Shown piece after piece: positions 6,112-6,720 of a stretch of DNA of 6,720 bases. The DNA is taken from contig CAUZRD010000120.1 in assembly GCA_963582255.1 (NCBI GenBank), forward strand, positions 1-6,720. Direction: 5' to 3'. Under the pieces are notes generated by a model, which was given only the letters and a program-made list of their open reading frames with translations, was not told where the DNA came from and searched no databases. The first letter of the stretch is position 1. Each line of letters opens with the position of its first letter. This DNA comes from CAUZRD01 sp963582255. GTDB taxonomy: Bacteria; Pseudomonadota; Alphaproteobacteria; Rhizobiales; TMED25. Made by a program: the position numbers and the translations under genes.

Positions 6112-6720
6112 ATGAACGTCTTATCGGTGGTGTTGCGTGTTCTTGCCGGGCTGTCCCAGCGAGCGCCCATACTCGCTATCGTTCTGGTGATTTGCACTGC
6201 CACTGAGCCTAGCCAAGCTGAAACACTTCAGCATGCGCTGGCAACTGCTTATACGGCAAATCCTAAACTCGATGCAGAAAGAGCCCGTCAGCGTGCTGAT
6301 GATGAACTCGTCCCACAGGCGCTTTCCGGTACTCGTCCCACCCTTACCGCCACCGGTGAGGTTGGATTGGTGCGCTCATTCTCACGATCTAATGTCTCTG
6401 GTTCGGTTTTACATTCTATGACCAATTCGACCCCTCGCGGGCTGTCGGTCAATGTTAGTCAGCCACTCTTTGATGGGTTCCGTACTTCTGCTGCGACGGC
6501 GGCTGCGGAGGCAAGTGTGCTGGCCGGTCGCTACGCTTTGAGCAATGTTGAACAGAATGTACTGCTGGATGCAGTTACTGCTTATGTAGATGTCGTGCGC
6601 GATACCGCGCTCGTGCGTCTTACCCAGAGTAATCTCGATGTTCTGCGTGAAGAACTCGAATCAACCAATGCTCGCTTCGATGTTGGCGAGTTGACTAAGA
6701 CTGATGTGGCTCAGGCTGAG
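6112..6720 (+). CDS. tolC: TolC-family outer membrane channel protein, 5' part
   Basis: These are the first 203 codons of a TolC-type outer membrane efflux protein, cut by the window edge, with no stop codon inside. TolC trimers form the outer membrane and periplasmic duct for RND efflux pumps and type I secretion systems. Residues 1-36 look like a Sec signal peptide: a long hydrophobic stretch around APILAIVLVICTA and a likely cleavage after S-Q-A (34-36). The mature part begins ETLQHALATAYTANPKLDAERA, the usual first helix. It then carries SQPLFDGFRT, an alanine-rich helix, EQNVLLDAVTAYVDVVRD and RFDVGELTKTDVAQAE, all hallmarks of the TolC/BepC type of rhizobia and Brucella. About half of the usual length is present. 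It follows the PIMT-like gene after 83 nt, with no terminator seen between them. The start could be TTG 6103. Confidence 0.92.
   Translation, partial: MNVLSVVLRVLAGLSQRAPILAIVLVICTATEPSQAETLQHALATAYTANPKLDAERARQRADDELVPQALSGTRPTLTATGEVGLVRSFSRSNVSGSVLHSMTNSTPRGLSVNVSQPLFDGFRTSAATAAAEASVLAGRYALSNVEQNVLLDAVTAYVDVVRDTALVRLTQSNLDVLREELESTNARFDVGELTKTDVAQAE

Overview
The window reads as a chromosomal segment of an alphaproteobacterium, most likely a Hyphomicrobiales member (Brucella/Ochrobactrum/Bartonella relatives). The best evidence is the right end. There, a short protein-L-isoaspartate-methyltransferase-like gene is followed directly by a TolC-family outer membrane protein gene whose sequence (QPLFDGFRT, EQNVLLDAVTAYVDVVRD, RFDVGELTKTDVAQAE) is the rhizobial TolC/BepC type. 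This pairing is a common housekeeping arrangement in that order. Base composition is moderate and the spacers are AT-rich, so a typical high-GC rhizobium is less likely. The genus cannot be fixed from the sequence.

Layout, left to right. Positions 1-337 hold no gene but carry an 18-bp perfect palindrome and a small hairpin. Next come three plus-strand genes, each separated by about 250 nt: an Ldh_2-family (malate/L-lactate/ureidoglycolate dehydrogenase-like) oxidoreductase at 338-1330, a Gfo/Idh/MocA-family dehydrogenase at 1583-2659, and a PRISE-type SDR (progesterone 5-beta-reductase/iridoid synthase-like) at 2921-3982. A convergent minus-strand gene at 4020-4850 encodes a crotonase-fold protein very like 6-oxocamphor hydrolase. 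A roughly 500-nt spacer with no convincing gene follows. Then come the PIMT-like gene (5360-6028) and the 5' part of tolC (6112 to the window edge).

The first four genes look like an accessory catabolic block beside the conserved PIMT-tolC pair: three NAD(P)-linked oxidoreductases plus a probable C-C bond hydrolase. The most suggestive neighbours are the PRISE reductase, whose family reduces C=C bonds conjugated to a ketone, and the 6-oxocamphor-hydrolase-like protein, whose relative cleaves a cyclic beta-diketone by retro-Claisen chemistry. Together they would suit breakdown of a cyclic, terpenoid-like or other enone/diketone compound. That pathway is inference. No transporter, regulator or CoA ligase lies inside the window, and the wide gaps argue against one tight operon. 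No mobile element, RNA gene or CRISPR array was recognised.
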